The notes under the pieces: model-generated
What the model was told of the DNA's origin: nothing
Databases searched by the model: none
What the model saw: the letters and a program-made list of their open reading frames with translations, nothing else
Part shown: positions 10,988 to 25,939 of the stretch, piece after piece
Position numbering within the stretch: position 1 is the first letter of the stretch
Layout: the number at the start of each line of letters is the position of its first letter
Origin: Chiua virens
Lineage: Eukaryota; Basidiomycota; Agaricomycetes; Boletales; Boletaceae
Direction of reading: 5' to 3'
Assembly (NCBI GenBank): GCA_019787685.1
Contig: JAHNUO010000054.1
Span: 1 to 64,000, forward strand
Length of the DNA: 64,000 nucleotides
Translations under genes and position numbers: made by a program

Positions 10988-12978
10988 ATGGTCACGAATA
11001 CCAGAACTCCTTTGGAAGGTAACACCACTGTACTTGAGGCGAACGAATTCGCAATCAAGTCTGTCAAGCTATTTAGCTCGGGTGGCGCTGAAGTCACACG
11101 CATCTTCCCTTTATCCTTTCTCCGACCCCAGGTACGGACATCTTACGCTCCTCCGCTCCTCCGCATTTTGCTGATTCAAATCGCTATAGGACGAGCCCCA
11201 GGTTGTTGAGATCATCCGTCTCCCAGCTGGTCTCCAGTCCGTTCATGTCTCAGTTACATCTACGTCTGGGAACGTGACTATTCTCGATCACTATGACTTT
11301 GTCCAAGACGACCCCGAGAAGATTTCCAACCAGAAATTACGCGAACTACAAACAGAGCGGGCTCGACTCGAAGATGAACGTCGTCTCAGACAGCAGAGCT
11401 TCAGATTACTTACCACGTATATGGACTCGCTCGCACAATGCAAGTCTCAAGTTCAAACAGAGGCCGATCAGATGGTCGCATTCTTGAGTGACTTCGTCGA
11501 GGTCGGAATCGCGCGCTCTGCTGAGATTGCAGAGCTAGAGAACAAGATGGCTGATCTTGACGATCGAATCGTAGAGCAAAGAAATTGCCTGTCAAGGTTG
11601 TCAGCGTTCTCTCGTGCAGCAAAGAGGCACCTGTAGAAGATGCGACGCTCACGGTAACTTATGGTGAGTAGTCCGCGCGCTTTTGAATCGCCTTCTGAAA
11701 TGACGGTTCCTCCAGTCGTCACGAACGTTTCCTGGCAGCCGGAGTATGATCTCCGCATATCCATGGTCGGTATCACGCCGTCGCCGACGGTGACACTCGA
11801 CTTTCGATGCTCGGTCACGCAGCGGACAGGCGAAAATTGGGAAAACGTGAGCTTGACGCTGACAACGGCGGACCAGTGTCTCAGTTAATTCAAGTTCCCG
11901 AGCCAAAAAGGATTGATATCAGACTCTCTCCGGCGTCAATATTTGCCCCCGTGCGTTCGGGTCCTACGGTTTTTGTGCAGCCAACCTTTGCTGGCACATT
12001 CTCAGCCGCTGTTGCAAGGGCTCCAATAACAGACAAAGCTCATGAAATGGATACTTCATCTCAAACAGTTTCTCAACTCACCTCCCATGTACGCTCTACC
12101 TGTCATACCACCTATCCCGTAACTCACAGATTTGTTCGTCGCGCAATTCAGAGTGGCAAAGATCCAATAACACACTTCGCAAGCGGGAGCATATTCATTC
12201 CTTCTGACAACACTGCGCATCACGTTCTGGTAACCTCACTCACCCTTCAAGCCGAGTTCATGCGAGTCGTGGCTCCGAACGTCGATACCCGTGTCTATTA
12301 CACAGTGTGTACCATTCATTTCCTCTCCTCCCCTATATTGAACCCACAGTGTCCAGTGCGAGGTCAACAACACCGGCGATTATATCCTGCTCCCAGGGAC
12401 CGTCAAGGCATATCTGAACGACAAACATGTCTCATCAATTGGCATCCACGTATGTCCCACATTCTCCCTTGCATGACAATGGTCTAACTTGAGAATGTCG
12501 GACTGGGATTCATACGACTTGACAGACAACTGGGTTACCTCAGATCTTGGAATGTCCTCTCGCCGTTGACACTGCTGTGAAGACGATCCATAACCGCGCA
12601 CCTGAAGCCCTCCCCTCGGTTACTGAATTTACAGGCAAAGCGACGAGGATGTACACAAGCGTGACGGTCATTCACAACACACATGCCGAGATGATTCGGG
12701 GTGTCGTCGTGCGGAGTGCTGTCCCGTTGCCTGCAGATCTACGTATCACGATCATGTTGAAGGAGCCCACTGGGTTGGCTAATATCGATGAAGGGAGCGT
12801 CACGGTGAAAAATGGATGTTTGGCGCGATGGTCGACAAAAGGTGGGCGGAAGGGTAAGGAAGCAGGATTGTTTGAGTGGGTTTGCGATGTGGATGGTGAG
12901 ACGGTGATCACGGTGAAAGCCGTTTGGGAGGTGTGTGCACCTAGAGATTTCGAACTATATGAACAGGTTCAATTGTGA
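10988..12978 (+). CDS. DUF4139 / mucoidy-inhibitor MuiA family protein, with frame breaks
   Basis: Exon 1 (10988-11131) and exon 2 (from 11190) give the family N-terminus (IKSVKLFSSGGAEVTRIFP, then VVEIIRLPAGLQSVHVS) followed by a coiled coil of about 100 residues (LRELQTERARLEDERR). The DUF4139 beta domain follows: VVTNVSWQPEYDLRI, GENWENVSLTLTTA, CEVNNTGDYILLPG and a C-terminal FELYEQVQL. The function is unknown; the eukaryotic members are distant relatives of bacterial MuiA. Two junctions do not read through cleanly. Near 11565-11600 the coiled coil and the next strand (LPVKVVSVLS) differ by one base in frame. Near 11868-11885 LTLTTA and the next segment (SQLIQVPEPKR) again differ by one. 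Short introns of 56 nt and 38 nt can bypass them but delete conserved residues. It may be a pseudogene or carry base-call indels. Confidence 0.7.
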
Positions 12979-13110
12979 TGTGTGTTCGGAGGATTGCTTC
13001 AGATTTTGCACTATGGACAACTGTACAAGTAATGACAATTTGAAGGCTGTTGCATTCTTTTCCCTTCACATTCATACATTTGCCCCTTACTGAAAGGGGT
13101 GAAGAAGCAA

Positions 13111-15741
13111 CTAAAGCACACCGTCGCTGCGGATCGCACATTGCCCAAAGTCGAGTTTCTTCAGACCCTCTTCCTTTGGTAAGATATCCTGGGAGGAACT
13201 GAGATATGTCGCGTCACCGCAAGCATCAAATTAAACGTACGTGCTCGAAAATACCAAGTGGCAGTGCGAGCGTAACGCATGCGTTGGGAGAGTCCTGTCG
13301 TCAAATTACACGCGTGAACAACGTGGAGAGTCAGAGGACGGATACGCACCACAACTGCACCCACGTGGCTCTCAACCGGAGCTGCTGAAAGAAGGAGATC
13401 TGGCGGAATAGGATGTCAGCATCCATCAATCTATTGGAGCGCGATATCAAATTTATACGTACAGGCTTGTTCGCGGGCTGAATGTACCGTGGTAAAAGCG
13501 AATCCGTTATCTCTGAACGCTTGGGATAGACGTCGATGATCACTTACTATAACCGAGCTACAGCATTCGTTTCAGCATTGGGGTTGAATACGGAAAACAC
13601 GGCAGGCCTGTTTTTACGTACCTTTTGCAAGTAGGCGATGGCGTTTAGGGCGGCTTGTTTGTACGCCACGGTGCTGAAAGCGTGTCAAGTAGAGCGGACC
13701 GACTACAAAACATGAAACTCACGCATCCATGTTGTATTGTTTCCCATCTCCGTCTGATTCTTCAGAAAACAAGAAATGAACATGTTATCATTCCACGCAC
13801 GAATGTCAACGCTGATTCCCTCAAAGATGAGCTATGTTTAAGTCAAGCATTGTTCTCGGAAGATGTTGTTTGGAATGACACACCTTGGACGAGTACAAGG
13901 GGTCGATGGGAGATGGCTATTCCAAGCCTTTTAGATCCAAGTATATCCTTGAAAGATTCATACGAACCAAGAAGATAGGCTGTTTCAAAGCAAATTTTTC
14001 GACACCGCCCTTGATCACGCTGGTCTTGAACTTTATAATGCCGGCCTATGCCATCGTTAGCTAATTCATATGCTGAGAACATGAAATGAGGGCTTACCAT
14101 TTCGATGGCGCCACAGAAGGAGAGCTGATGAATCAATGTTAAATGGAACTACGCTGCCATCGATGATCGACCATACCTCTCCCTAAGTAAGATCAGCAAA
14201 CCATTTCGCTAGGCATTGCTTCCCAAGAATAATACGGACATCACCTTGTGAGAAGTGCAAATCCCCAACAGAGAGGTTCGCACCCTTTACAAAGACTGGG
14301 AAATAGCACCGCGATCCCCTGGAGCGGAACGCGATGAGTGACCGGATTCAACAAATAGAAGAAGCAATTCCCCACTTGGACAGGTTCTTGATCTATGCTC
14401 GATGTGTCACACCTGCGTGCAAGAATGCCTATGGAAAATCACTCACGTCACAGTTTCCCCCATGCTCACGGCCGGGGATAGTGCGTGCACCCTCGCGATA
14501 GATCTTCTCCCTCACATCATTCGAGAGGGCCTGGCCAACATACGCTCCTTTGATGAGGGGGCCATATGCCACTGGAGGTACAGCATTAGCATGTGCTTCG
14601 ATCAGACCGACTTCACGTTTGTTCCAGGTAGCAAGAAGCTCAGGAGAGGGTGCAGTTCCGATCAATCCGGGATGAGAGACACCAGCGAAGCGAACGCCAG
14701 GAATATGTCTTGAAGTAGCGTAGACGCCTATTTTCAATTTTCAGCTCTAAAGAAAACGGTTTATGGATAATAGTATCACCTTCAAAGTCCCAGATCGCCT
14801 TGGCCGCTCTACTCTGGAACTCTCGAGCTAGTGAGGATCAAGATCGTTAAGAATCGTTCTGAACAACCAGTGTATTTTCCTGACCAAACAGACCACCACC
14901 GTTTTGCAGCTCGAAGATACCCTGTAGAAAGTCAGTGGTGCCACCTGGGGTGAACAGAACCGTACTTACAGTGTAGCCCCACGGCATTTTCTCGAACGGT
15001 TTCACTGCATTGCATTGGTGTCGCGTTAACGCAATCTTTGATGCATTTCTCAAGCCATACCGTCCAAAATGTCAACGACAAGACAGTCACCAGGCTCTGC
15101 ACCCTCCACAGCAATCGGTCCAGACAAGTTGTGCACGGAATCGAGATCGACATGACGAATGTCATCGCTGACTAGAGAACGCGAAATTAGGGGCAGGAGA
15201 AGACACGACGCAATTGGTGACCCTACAGTCGTTGTTCCCAATCTGGGCGCCAGTCCAATCTTGTCAAATTTTAACCTTATAAGTGATAATACTCCATGCT
15301 TCTCCGTGGCTTTGACATACCAACGCATTCAATATTGAATACCTAATGAAGGGAGTCGGAAACTATCGACAATGGGGCATTGATCTGCGTACCTCACCAG
15401 GCTTTACAGTTGCCACGGGGGGGATGTCAGGACTAGATAAGAATAGTCAAAGCGCGCCTCCTAGTTTGCATGAATTGACATACTGCCACCGGTTATGTAG
15501 ACCCTGTACATATGCATTGTCAGCTAGCACGATGCGCGGAATTGATATCTCATGCAAACCTTTTGCTCGTGTGCAGGCCTAGTTCGAGAACAAAAATCAG
15601 CAGCGCTACGGTGGAAAACATGTTCATGCTCACACAAAGGGATCGACCTGCGTAGGTTGTAAGAGGAGATACAGTATCTGCAGCTGTAACTCTCACCTGA
15701 ACAAGAGTAGGGTGGGTGACGGAATTTGCTGCGGTAGCCAT
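13111..15741 (-). CDS. Acetamidase/formamidase (FmdA/AmdA family)
   Basis: It hydrolyses formamide or short amides to ammonia and acid, a nitrogen-scavenging activity in the cytosol. The start at 15741 gives MATAANSVTHPTLVQ. Short exons then add VDPFVPAHEQKGLHNRWH and PDIPPVATVKPGE, the conserved N-terminus. Later exons show HNLSGPIAVEGAEPGD, PWGYT, ASRHIPGVRFAGVSHPG, ARTIPGREHGGNCD, SFCGAIEM, AYKQAALNAIAYLQK and APVESHVGAVV, matching family order. The last exon ends at 13111 with KKLDFGQCAIRSDGVL. There are around a dozen exons, many under 100 nt. The family His residues in HNRWH and REHGGNCD, which I associate with metal and catalysis, are present. Substrate (formamide against acetamide) cannot be told from sequence alone. 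The next gene (CDS end 16834) lies about 1.1 kb upstream. Confidence 0.88.
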
Positions 15742-16833
15742 TCAAACGGGTGAGCTTTCGGCTGTCTGCCAAGTAACTTGAAGGGAGGAAGGACAAAGCT
15801 GCGAAAAAAAATGCCTGTGATTTATAGACATTCCCATGCAAGAATAAGATAGGCACAACGCACTCCTCCCACCTCGCCTTATCTTTGCTGACAAACGAGA
15901 AGTCAGCGAGATACAAACCAGAAATATGAATATCTTTGACTGTGATAACATGACCACTCTCATGGGAGACAGGTTCGCACGCAGCCCACTTCTGAAGCAC
16001 ACCAAGCCAAATGTGGCGTGCGGTGGCTATTCAATTTTGCAGTGCAGGGAACTTGTGAATGGAACTTATGCAGGTATACCAAGCACTCCAAGGTTGAACG
16101 GAATGAAAGGTGACTGATAGGTCAGAGACGGACACACCAAATACAAAGATGATCGACGCTAAGTCGTGTTGATAAAAATTAGAGCACAGGGAAGGGAACC
16201 GTATGCTGAGAGCAACTCGAGAAGAAACATGACTTTGACGAAAGGATGGTTCCCCGCATCGATGAGGTCCTACTAGGTAGTCGAACAACGATCAGACACT
16301 GAAGTCATCACATGTTCTTAGACGGAGAAAAGTACCTTCAGATTCCTTGAGCTAATGGTTCAAACGTCGAAACTTCATTCCATGACATTGTACGTGCGCG
16401 GATTGGACGACCTAATCAAGAATTCGAGTCCGGGTAAGTACAAGTGGGAAAATATCGTTCAAGTCTCCCACGGAATCCCTTCGTATCAGATATTGCACTG
16501 CCTTTCGCACAGAAACTAATTCTACGGATGTTTTGCATGCGTAACACTCCCGTTGTCACAACCCAATGATCAAGTTTCCACGTGCACCACGGCCGCGAAC
16601 TGTCACAGACAAGGCCAAGAATTCATTCCGTTTTATGGCAATGATCCGGGTGATAATCGACTTTGTGATTGTGGGATTTGATGTAGCCGTAACATGTGTT
16701 GGTGTACAGTGCGTATGTACTGGCACTAGGTCATATGGGACATAGTACATCAATATGACACAGAGATGACTTGGATGTACGATCAACGACCAGGGTGTCG
16801 AGTACGAACAATGTACCAGTCGGCATGGAGGCG
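15742..16833. other. Intergenic, promoter of the amidase gene and 3' flank of laccase 1
   Basis: ORFs overlap in several frames with no domain resemblance or consistent splicing. No repeat or tRNA signal was noticed. GATAA-type motifs would be expected for nitrogen control, but I did not find a convincing cluster. Confidence 0.4.
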
Positions 16834-18923
16834 TCACGAATCTTTCGGGCCGCTGAGGCTGCGATTGTACGCTGCACAAAGAGCCCTCCATTCATCTAAT
16901 CCGTCGATAAGGCAAGGAGGCCACAAGAATCTTAGAATACCAAAACGTACCATTGACAGGATCGGCCTGCGCAGTTGCATTTGGATTTTCCGCAAACACA
17001 ACCGCCATGCCCCTATGCAAACGAGGGAATCGAAGACTGTTCCTATTAGCCCAAACCCACCAGAGCTCACCTTTGGAGATGCCAATCGATGTGGCTGATA
17101 AACCAGAATCAGAGACGAATCACCGAATCAAGTGAGCACCATACCAATGAAGGAACCAAGGTCCTGAATTGTCGGTCACAAATCGGATGGTGACGTTGTC
17201 TGTGAGGAATCCGATGTTGACTGTATCACGCTGGACGGGATCGATATAATTGTACTGTGTTGTCCCTGCATTCCTTACGACATAGAAGGAGTGCTGTGTG
17301 GAAGGGTCGAGTTCGTGATAAGTTTATGCCTACAAGGATGGGGTGACTTACCCCATGCAGGTGGAATGGATGCTAGTACGGACCATCAGAAATGGAAAGT
17401 GTGGAACAATAAAGTACATACCGGTGTCGAAAGAAATTCAGTGGGGAAGGATACTTCGATGACTTTGTTCGGTGGAAGAGTGTATACCGTGCCTTGGCCA
17501 ACTAAAGCCGCGATCTCTCCCGCTCCACTGAGGATTTGCAAAAGCGTCGGCGTATCCGGTGGAGTGTACTTGACACCGTTCGTTGAGAAATCATGCGTGA
17601 CATTGTTCATACTTCCGACGAGGTTGATGGAAACGTCAACTCCTCCAGGATATGGCAGGCCTGGAACTACTTGATTGTCGCAAGCATGGAGGTCCGTTTC
17701 GTTGAGCACGTTGAGAGACGGCCACGTCCTGTCCATTGGCTCTCCTTCCGGTGCCCCTGCATATCTAAGGATCGCCGAGTTCAAGCCATATGTAAAGTTC
17801 GACGAGTAGCTCCCAGGCATTGCTCGTATCCAGTAGTTGTCCACTGGTTGGTTTGCCTCTAGGACGAACGAATACCGCTGTCCGACGTAAATGGGTATCG
17901 TGTCGACGGAGAGAGGGACAACAGCTTGTCCGTCAGCTTCTATGACCGTGAACTTGTGGTTATCGATGGAAAAGATGATGTGCGGCTTGCATCCCATGTT
18001 AATTAACCTGATGCGATATCTCTTACCCTGCTCCACTTGGGTAACAGACAAGGTCGTATTCGGGCCTCCAGGATACCGGCCCATACCATTAATAAGGATT
18101 CCGGCTGGGTTGTCGGAAAGCCCGACGTCATATGCATTGACGTGATACCTGAGCTATGTGAAGGAGATGTGAAGAGTAACCAATATTGTAACTTACCAGT
18201 CCAACAGCGTGATTATAGTTGACACTACACAATATGTCAGGTGACGTAGCGAAAGGTGGTTTAGGACGCACCGTCATCCACATCGTACATCATACGGTAC
18301 GGATCCAGGGGATCGTATATAACGATCGGGCCACGAAGGCCATCACAATACTGAAGGTTGAAATGAGAGTGGTACCAGAACGTGCCAGCTTGGTCCGGCA
18401 CGTCGAACTGGTAAGGGAACAAAGCCCCAGAAACAATGGGACATTGAGTCACGAATGCAGTGCCATCAAAGGCATTCGAATGACGTTGGTACAAACCATG
18501 CCAATGCTTCACCCGCTGTCAACATCAACATCAAAGTAAGATAAGCAATTATTACATACCACGGATGTGCTGGTATTCGTGGCCAGATCCGAAAGTTGGT
18601 TTGTCACATCGATTTCTAAGCGGTCACCCTTACCGCGAGCAAAGAGAGTGATTGAGAGTTGGGCGCATACATTGTATATACATGACACGCAGACATACCT
18701 TGTTAGCCGCGATGAGGGGCCCAGGAGTCTCGCCATTGACAACAATGGCACTGAACATCGCATAAGAGAACGAAAATCAATGGCGTGTCTAGAAAACTCA
18801 CCGCCTATTAAAACCGTCTGGAGACACGATTGCATTACTCAGAGTCAACTCTATCTGCAGCGTTGCCGCCGCGGCATAAGGAAAAAGAGCCGCCAGACTC
18901 CAGGTTGTGAGCAACGGGTGCAT
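16834..18923 (-). CDS. Laccase 1 (multicopper oxidase) with Met axial ligand
   Basis: Secreted copper oxidase that oxidises phenols and reduces oxygen to water. The start at 18923 gives MHPLLTTW and a hydrophobic, Ala-rich signal peptide. The copper motifs are complete: L1 [16 protein letters not shown]2 [15 protein letters not shown]3 HPFHLHG on a 21-nt exon (17352-17372) and L4 HCHIDWHL on a 24-nt exon (17071-17094). L4 continues Q-R-G-M, so the residue four after HL, the T1 axial position, is Met (codon 17008-17006). The other three laccases here have Phe. L2 reads [12 protein letters not shown] where HSHLSTQYCDGL is common. The C-terminus is short, ending GPKDS. It diverges clearly from laccases 2 and 3 and so is not part of their recent duplication. 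Met at this site is associated with lower redox potential in characterised enzymes; that this applies here is inference. Confidence 0.93.
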
Positions 18924-22129
<3,206 letters not shown>

Positions 22130-22395
22130 GTACAAATTTTAGGTCCAAGTCGGAAGTTGCTGAGCAGTCTGGCTGTGTTCAACCGCTAATACCCCACGAT
22201 TGCTGCATTAGGACTACTCTGGCGCTCTATCTACGACGGGAATGCCATTTCATTGTCAGAGCTTGGTAAAGACGAATTAGATTCTACGAAGCAATTCGGG
22301 AGTTTATACAAGAGGTTACGAGGTTTCAGAGTCGTTCGGCAATAGGCTATCGCGTTTCCTCGGGGATACCGATCACCACTATAAACTTATTAGTG

Positions 22396-25300
22396 TTAAA
22401 GTAATCGATAAAATCGTGCAAACTGACATATAGTCGTCCCAGTACGGACTATATGGCACTGTGGAAGCACAGTTAGGTACACCCGGCAGCGCCCTACAGA
22501 CGCGGGAATATGCTCACCTCAAAATCATCACCGGAGAGGATGACACAATCACCGTGCAACAACGTCATGGAGATCTCGGGAACGGAGGCTTTACTCTTGC
22601 CTTTGGTAACTTTAATCTTTTTACGCGCATGTTCCGGTTTCGGTTCGGCGACTTCGTGATGGGCCACCTTCGTTCCAGGATGAAAAGTGCTCAAGTGAGA
22701 TGGCGCAACGTCACCTGCGTCAAAACTACTACGCTGACGCATGGTATCCATGGCAGCAGCAGCTTCGTCCGCGTTTTCAGCGAGATTCGGCGATTCACTT
22801 GCGTCGGAGCGGAAGATAAGGGTTTGATCGCAATCGTCTCGCTCTAAGTGGCGTGAAGGTCCCGCAAACGGAGATCCCGTCCGATCCTCATTTCTGGCAC
22901 GTTCCTTACCCTTATCTTGTGTGCCCATGATGACGTCCTTGTATCCCCCCTTTGGAGTAAAGGAGAGAACCACTTCTGCTCCTAGGCAGTGAACAACAAC
23001 TGGAGATTTGCTCGCGCGGAACACTGCTCCCTATTGACGATGTGAGCAGACTAAACGTCTGCAAAGTATTTAAACCGACCCTCTTATGTCCCGAGTGGAC
23101 CCACGCTAGCATGCGCACCTCGCCGAATCGAGGTTTTTCCATTTCTCCGTATCGGTGGACGAAATCACATAGCGAATAATAGGCAATACGGACTGAATCG
23201 GGTGTGCCCGTCGGTACCGTTGCTTCTGAATCGTCGCTCTGGTATGATAACTTGGTAGTATGTGTGAAGTAAGGGCCTTGTCAAGGTCCACACGTCAGGC
23301 AAAGGACCTAATACAGTCATCCCTAGCACTTACTGAAATTATCTTCCCTGCGTAACAATACCTCGCATTGAATTCTTTCAAGCAGCACAGTGGCGTCTTC
23401 TTGAAGGTGTTCCTGATTCCCAGTGAACACGTGACTCACGGTTACTCCACCATTGACGGCGTACAACCAGGACTGCATCCCATCGTCCCAGGTTGTACTG
23501 TCGGAATCCACGACTGAAGGAATATGGTTTGTTGGTCGAACAAGGGTACTGGATCGGTGAGGATCCCGAAGACTCGACAAAGGATCAACTTTTCCCCGAG
23601 AAGCGCCCTTATCCACAGACTTGCCAGTTTTCAGTAATATACCCAAGGAGATGTAGACAAACTTACCCTACACATGGTACTCTGACATATTTGGTGACGA
23701 AAAAGTAGTTGGGGATTGATCAAACCACAAAGCTTACAGAACCATGCTCGCGGAAACGATTCGCTTGGGTGGAAATCAGCAAGTAGATCTAGAGGCAGAT
23801 AGCTGAAATATTGCATCCTCAAATCTCGTGGGCGGAATGGGGTATTGTTGTCGACCTGTGACAATGCATAAGTTGGATCAAACCACCAAGGGTGCGAGAG
23901 GTCCTTGGTGGTTTGAAATGATGTCATGTCGGACATCATATCCGACGAGAGACCCTCGTCAAATAGAGCCTCTTCCCCTCCCGGCGCCCATTGAAGGGTA
24001 ACACTCCAACAAACCTGTCCTTGTACAAGTCCAGTAGCGGAAGGGACGCCGACCTCCATCACTGTATGCTGCAACACTGGTGTCAATAGTGTTCACAGTG
24101 AGGTGTATATGACTCACATGCAAGTCAGATACGAAGAAAAATCCCATGCATGAATATTCATACTCTGGGGAAAGATGACATGGTACAAGCACGGAATCAC
24201 GTTGTACCCATAGAAGCAAAGGGATGAAATGAAGTTGGGAGTTCAGTAAGGTTTCCACCTCCGGTGGTTTGCTGAGAGGAATACACGGTTGGAAGCTCGC
24301 CAGGGGTGTCAAAGGCGTCAGGGATCCATCGGACGTGGGGTATGGGTATAGTTGGCTCGAGCGGTCCGTAGACGCAGGCACGGAATCATCTTGTGTTGCG
24401 TTATGCATGCGACTCCCCTCTCCAGCGAGGGAATTGTGGGTATCTATGCACGTAAGCTGTTAGTGTTGCGGCGTGCTGCGCCCGAGCTTTAAGGTTCGTA
24501 CCACACATTTGAGGGGGTGCCGAAACCACCCCGCTTAGGTACAAAGCTGTTCGGAGTGTCGGATATAGACGTCGCGGATCCTGATATTTGTAAGTTAATG
24601 CACGTCTTTCGCCCAAGAATGCTTCTATGGTACCATTTCCGGAACATCCAAGTCGGGCCCATTCTCTGGAAGACACACCGTAGATTGAACACGAGATCGA
24701 ACAGCGTCCTCGGTAAACGATTCAGTGCTGGACTCAAGCTCGAAATAATTACACGAAAAATCCCACATCCTTCGAAAAGCACACTGCCAGTTTGAGAACA
24801 GGCGGCGGAGGGGAAGGAGGAACGCTCACAAGTCAATACTCAGTGTAATAGAGTCTTTCCAACGGCCGCGGGTAGGATCAGTATCGAGCAAGAGTATTGG
24901 GGTTTCTGACTGAAACCAAGAAAAGCCGACAGTTGCTTTCCCGAGCTCGGGAAATACTGTCAGAAGGGTATCAAGTGACTAGAGACAACGACGTCAGTCT
25001 GAAGGGTTTGAAGCATAACTTGGCAGTGTTCCTCACCTTGGTCCAAACTCGTGGACCCGGAGTGTTAGATTGTATAGACTCAGAATGCACCTCGTCTAGG
25101 CCCCGTAACGATTGGTTATCGTTGTCTCGACCACGCAAGCTCTTCACAAACGTCCACTTCAAGGTGCTCCCTCTCTTATCAGAATCTTCCACGGATGCCA
25201 CTTGCATCGAAGATCCCGCCACTGTGGCCTCTGATTTTTCGATGTCCATTCCCTCAGTGGGTCCGACTGCGCTGACCCGGGGTGGACGGCCCCTTCGCTT

Positions 25301-25939
25301 CTGCGAAGGTTTTTTGGCCGATGTAAGAGGTCTCTTTGGGGATGGAACGTAGTCGGATTCATAGCTATGAGAACGTTTTGACCCGGAAGTGATTGATGCT
25401 CCACTTTTGAGCGGAGGAGAATGCGATGCCGAAATCACTACCCGTTTAGCACGCAGTGCTCGTCCAGCGGTGGTCTCCTGAAGGGTAAGGGGAGAAGAAA
25501 TGGACATGCTTTCCCGTGTACAAATCGGTTTCTCGGCCACCCGCGATGTCCTGGGGAATTTGGGACCAGGGAGCCTCTGGTAGCCTTGCTGAAGGGGATG
25601 ACATTGAGTTGATCCAGCTTTCCTGCATCGCAAGCAAGCCGGCCACATGCGCGAGCAAGCCACTTTGAGGTTTCTACATCGCTTGCAGCCAAACGGGACG
25701 ACTAAGATGGTCTCTACCGAACCACCTTTCTGGTCTTCGTTGAGCTCGAAAATGGCTTCAGGTTCGATGTGGTCATGGTACGATGCTGGATCCGGAAGTG
25801 TGGATGGACGCCTAACAGAGAGTGCGCCTTGCGATTCCCAAGTGCGGGCAAAGTCTGGTATTGCGGTGTTGAGGTCGCCAGGCTCAGAAATCCCGTCGAG
25901 ATCGTTGATGACCCCAGGTCGACTGTGATCGGATACCAT
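22396..25939 (-). CDS. Zn2Cys6 and AT-hook protein with C-terminal conserved fungal domain
   Basis: The N-terminal exon contains CKRCRNLKVACSRMWPACLR, then CRKAGSTQC. The spacing C-x2-C-x6-C-x6-C-x2-C-x7-C fits a fungal binuclear zinc cluster. An AT-hook (KKPSQKRRGRPPR) follows near 25290-25310. Splicing then adds DTLLTVFPELGKATVGFSWF, MWDFSCNYFELESSTESF, DPRRLYPTLRTALYLSG, a Pro/Ser linker, and a block with SHPWWFDPTYAL. Next is WFCKLCGLINPQLLFRH with two further Cys, a probable second zinc site. The last third holds a beta-rich region ending HGDCVILSGDDFE and, after an intron, CHIVRTGTT; the stop is at 22396. The zinc cluster lies far from the termini and is not followed by the usual fungal transcription-factor homology domain. 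I have seen SGDDFE...RTG-like sequence in unnamed mushroom proteins but cannot assign a fold. Likely nuclear. An upstream first exon beyond 25939 is possible. Confidence 0.65.
23878..23916. repeat. Perfect inverted repeat, 14-bp arms, 11-nt loop
   Basis: Arms at 23878-23891 and 23903-23916 (TCAAACCACCAAGG and its exact complement) flank GTGCGAGAGGT. It lies inside an exon of the zinc-cluster gene, so the transcript could form a strong hairpin there. Confidence 0.8.
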
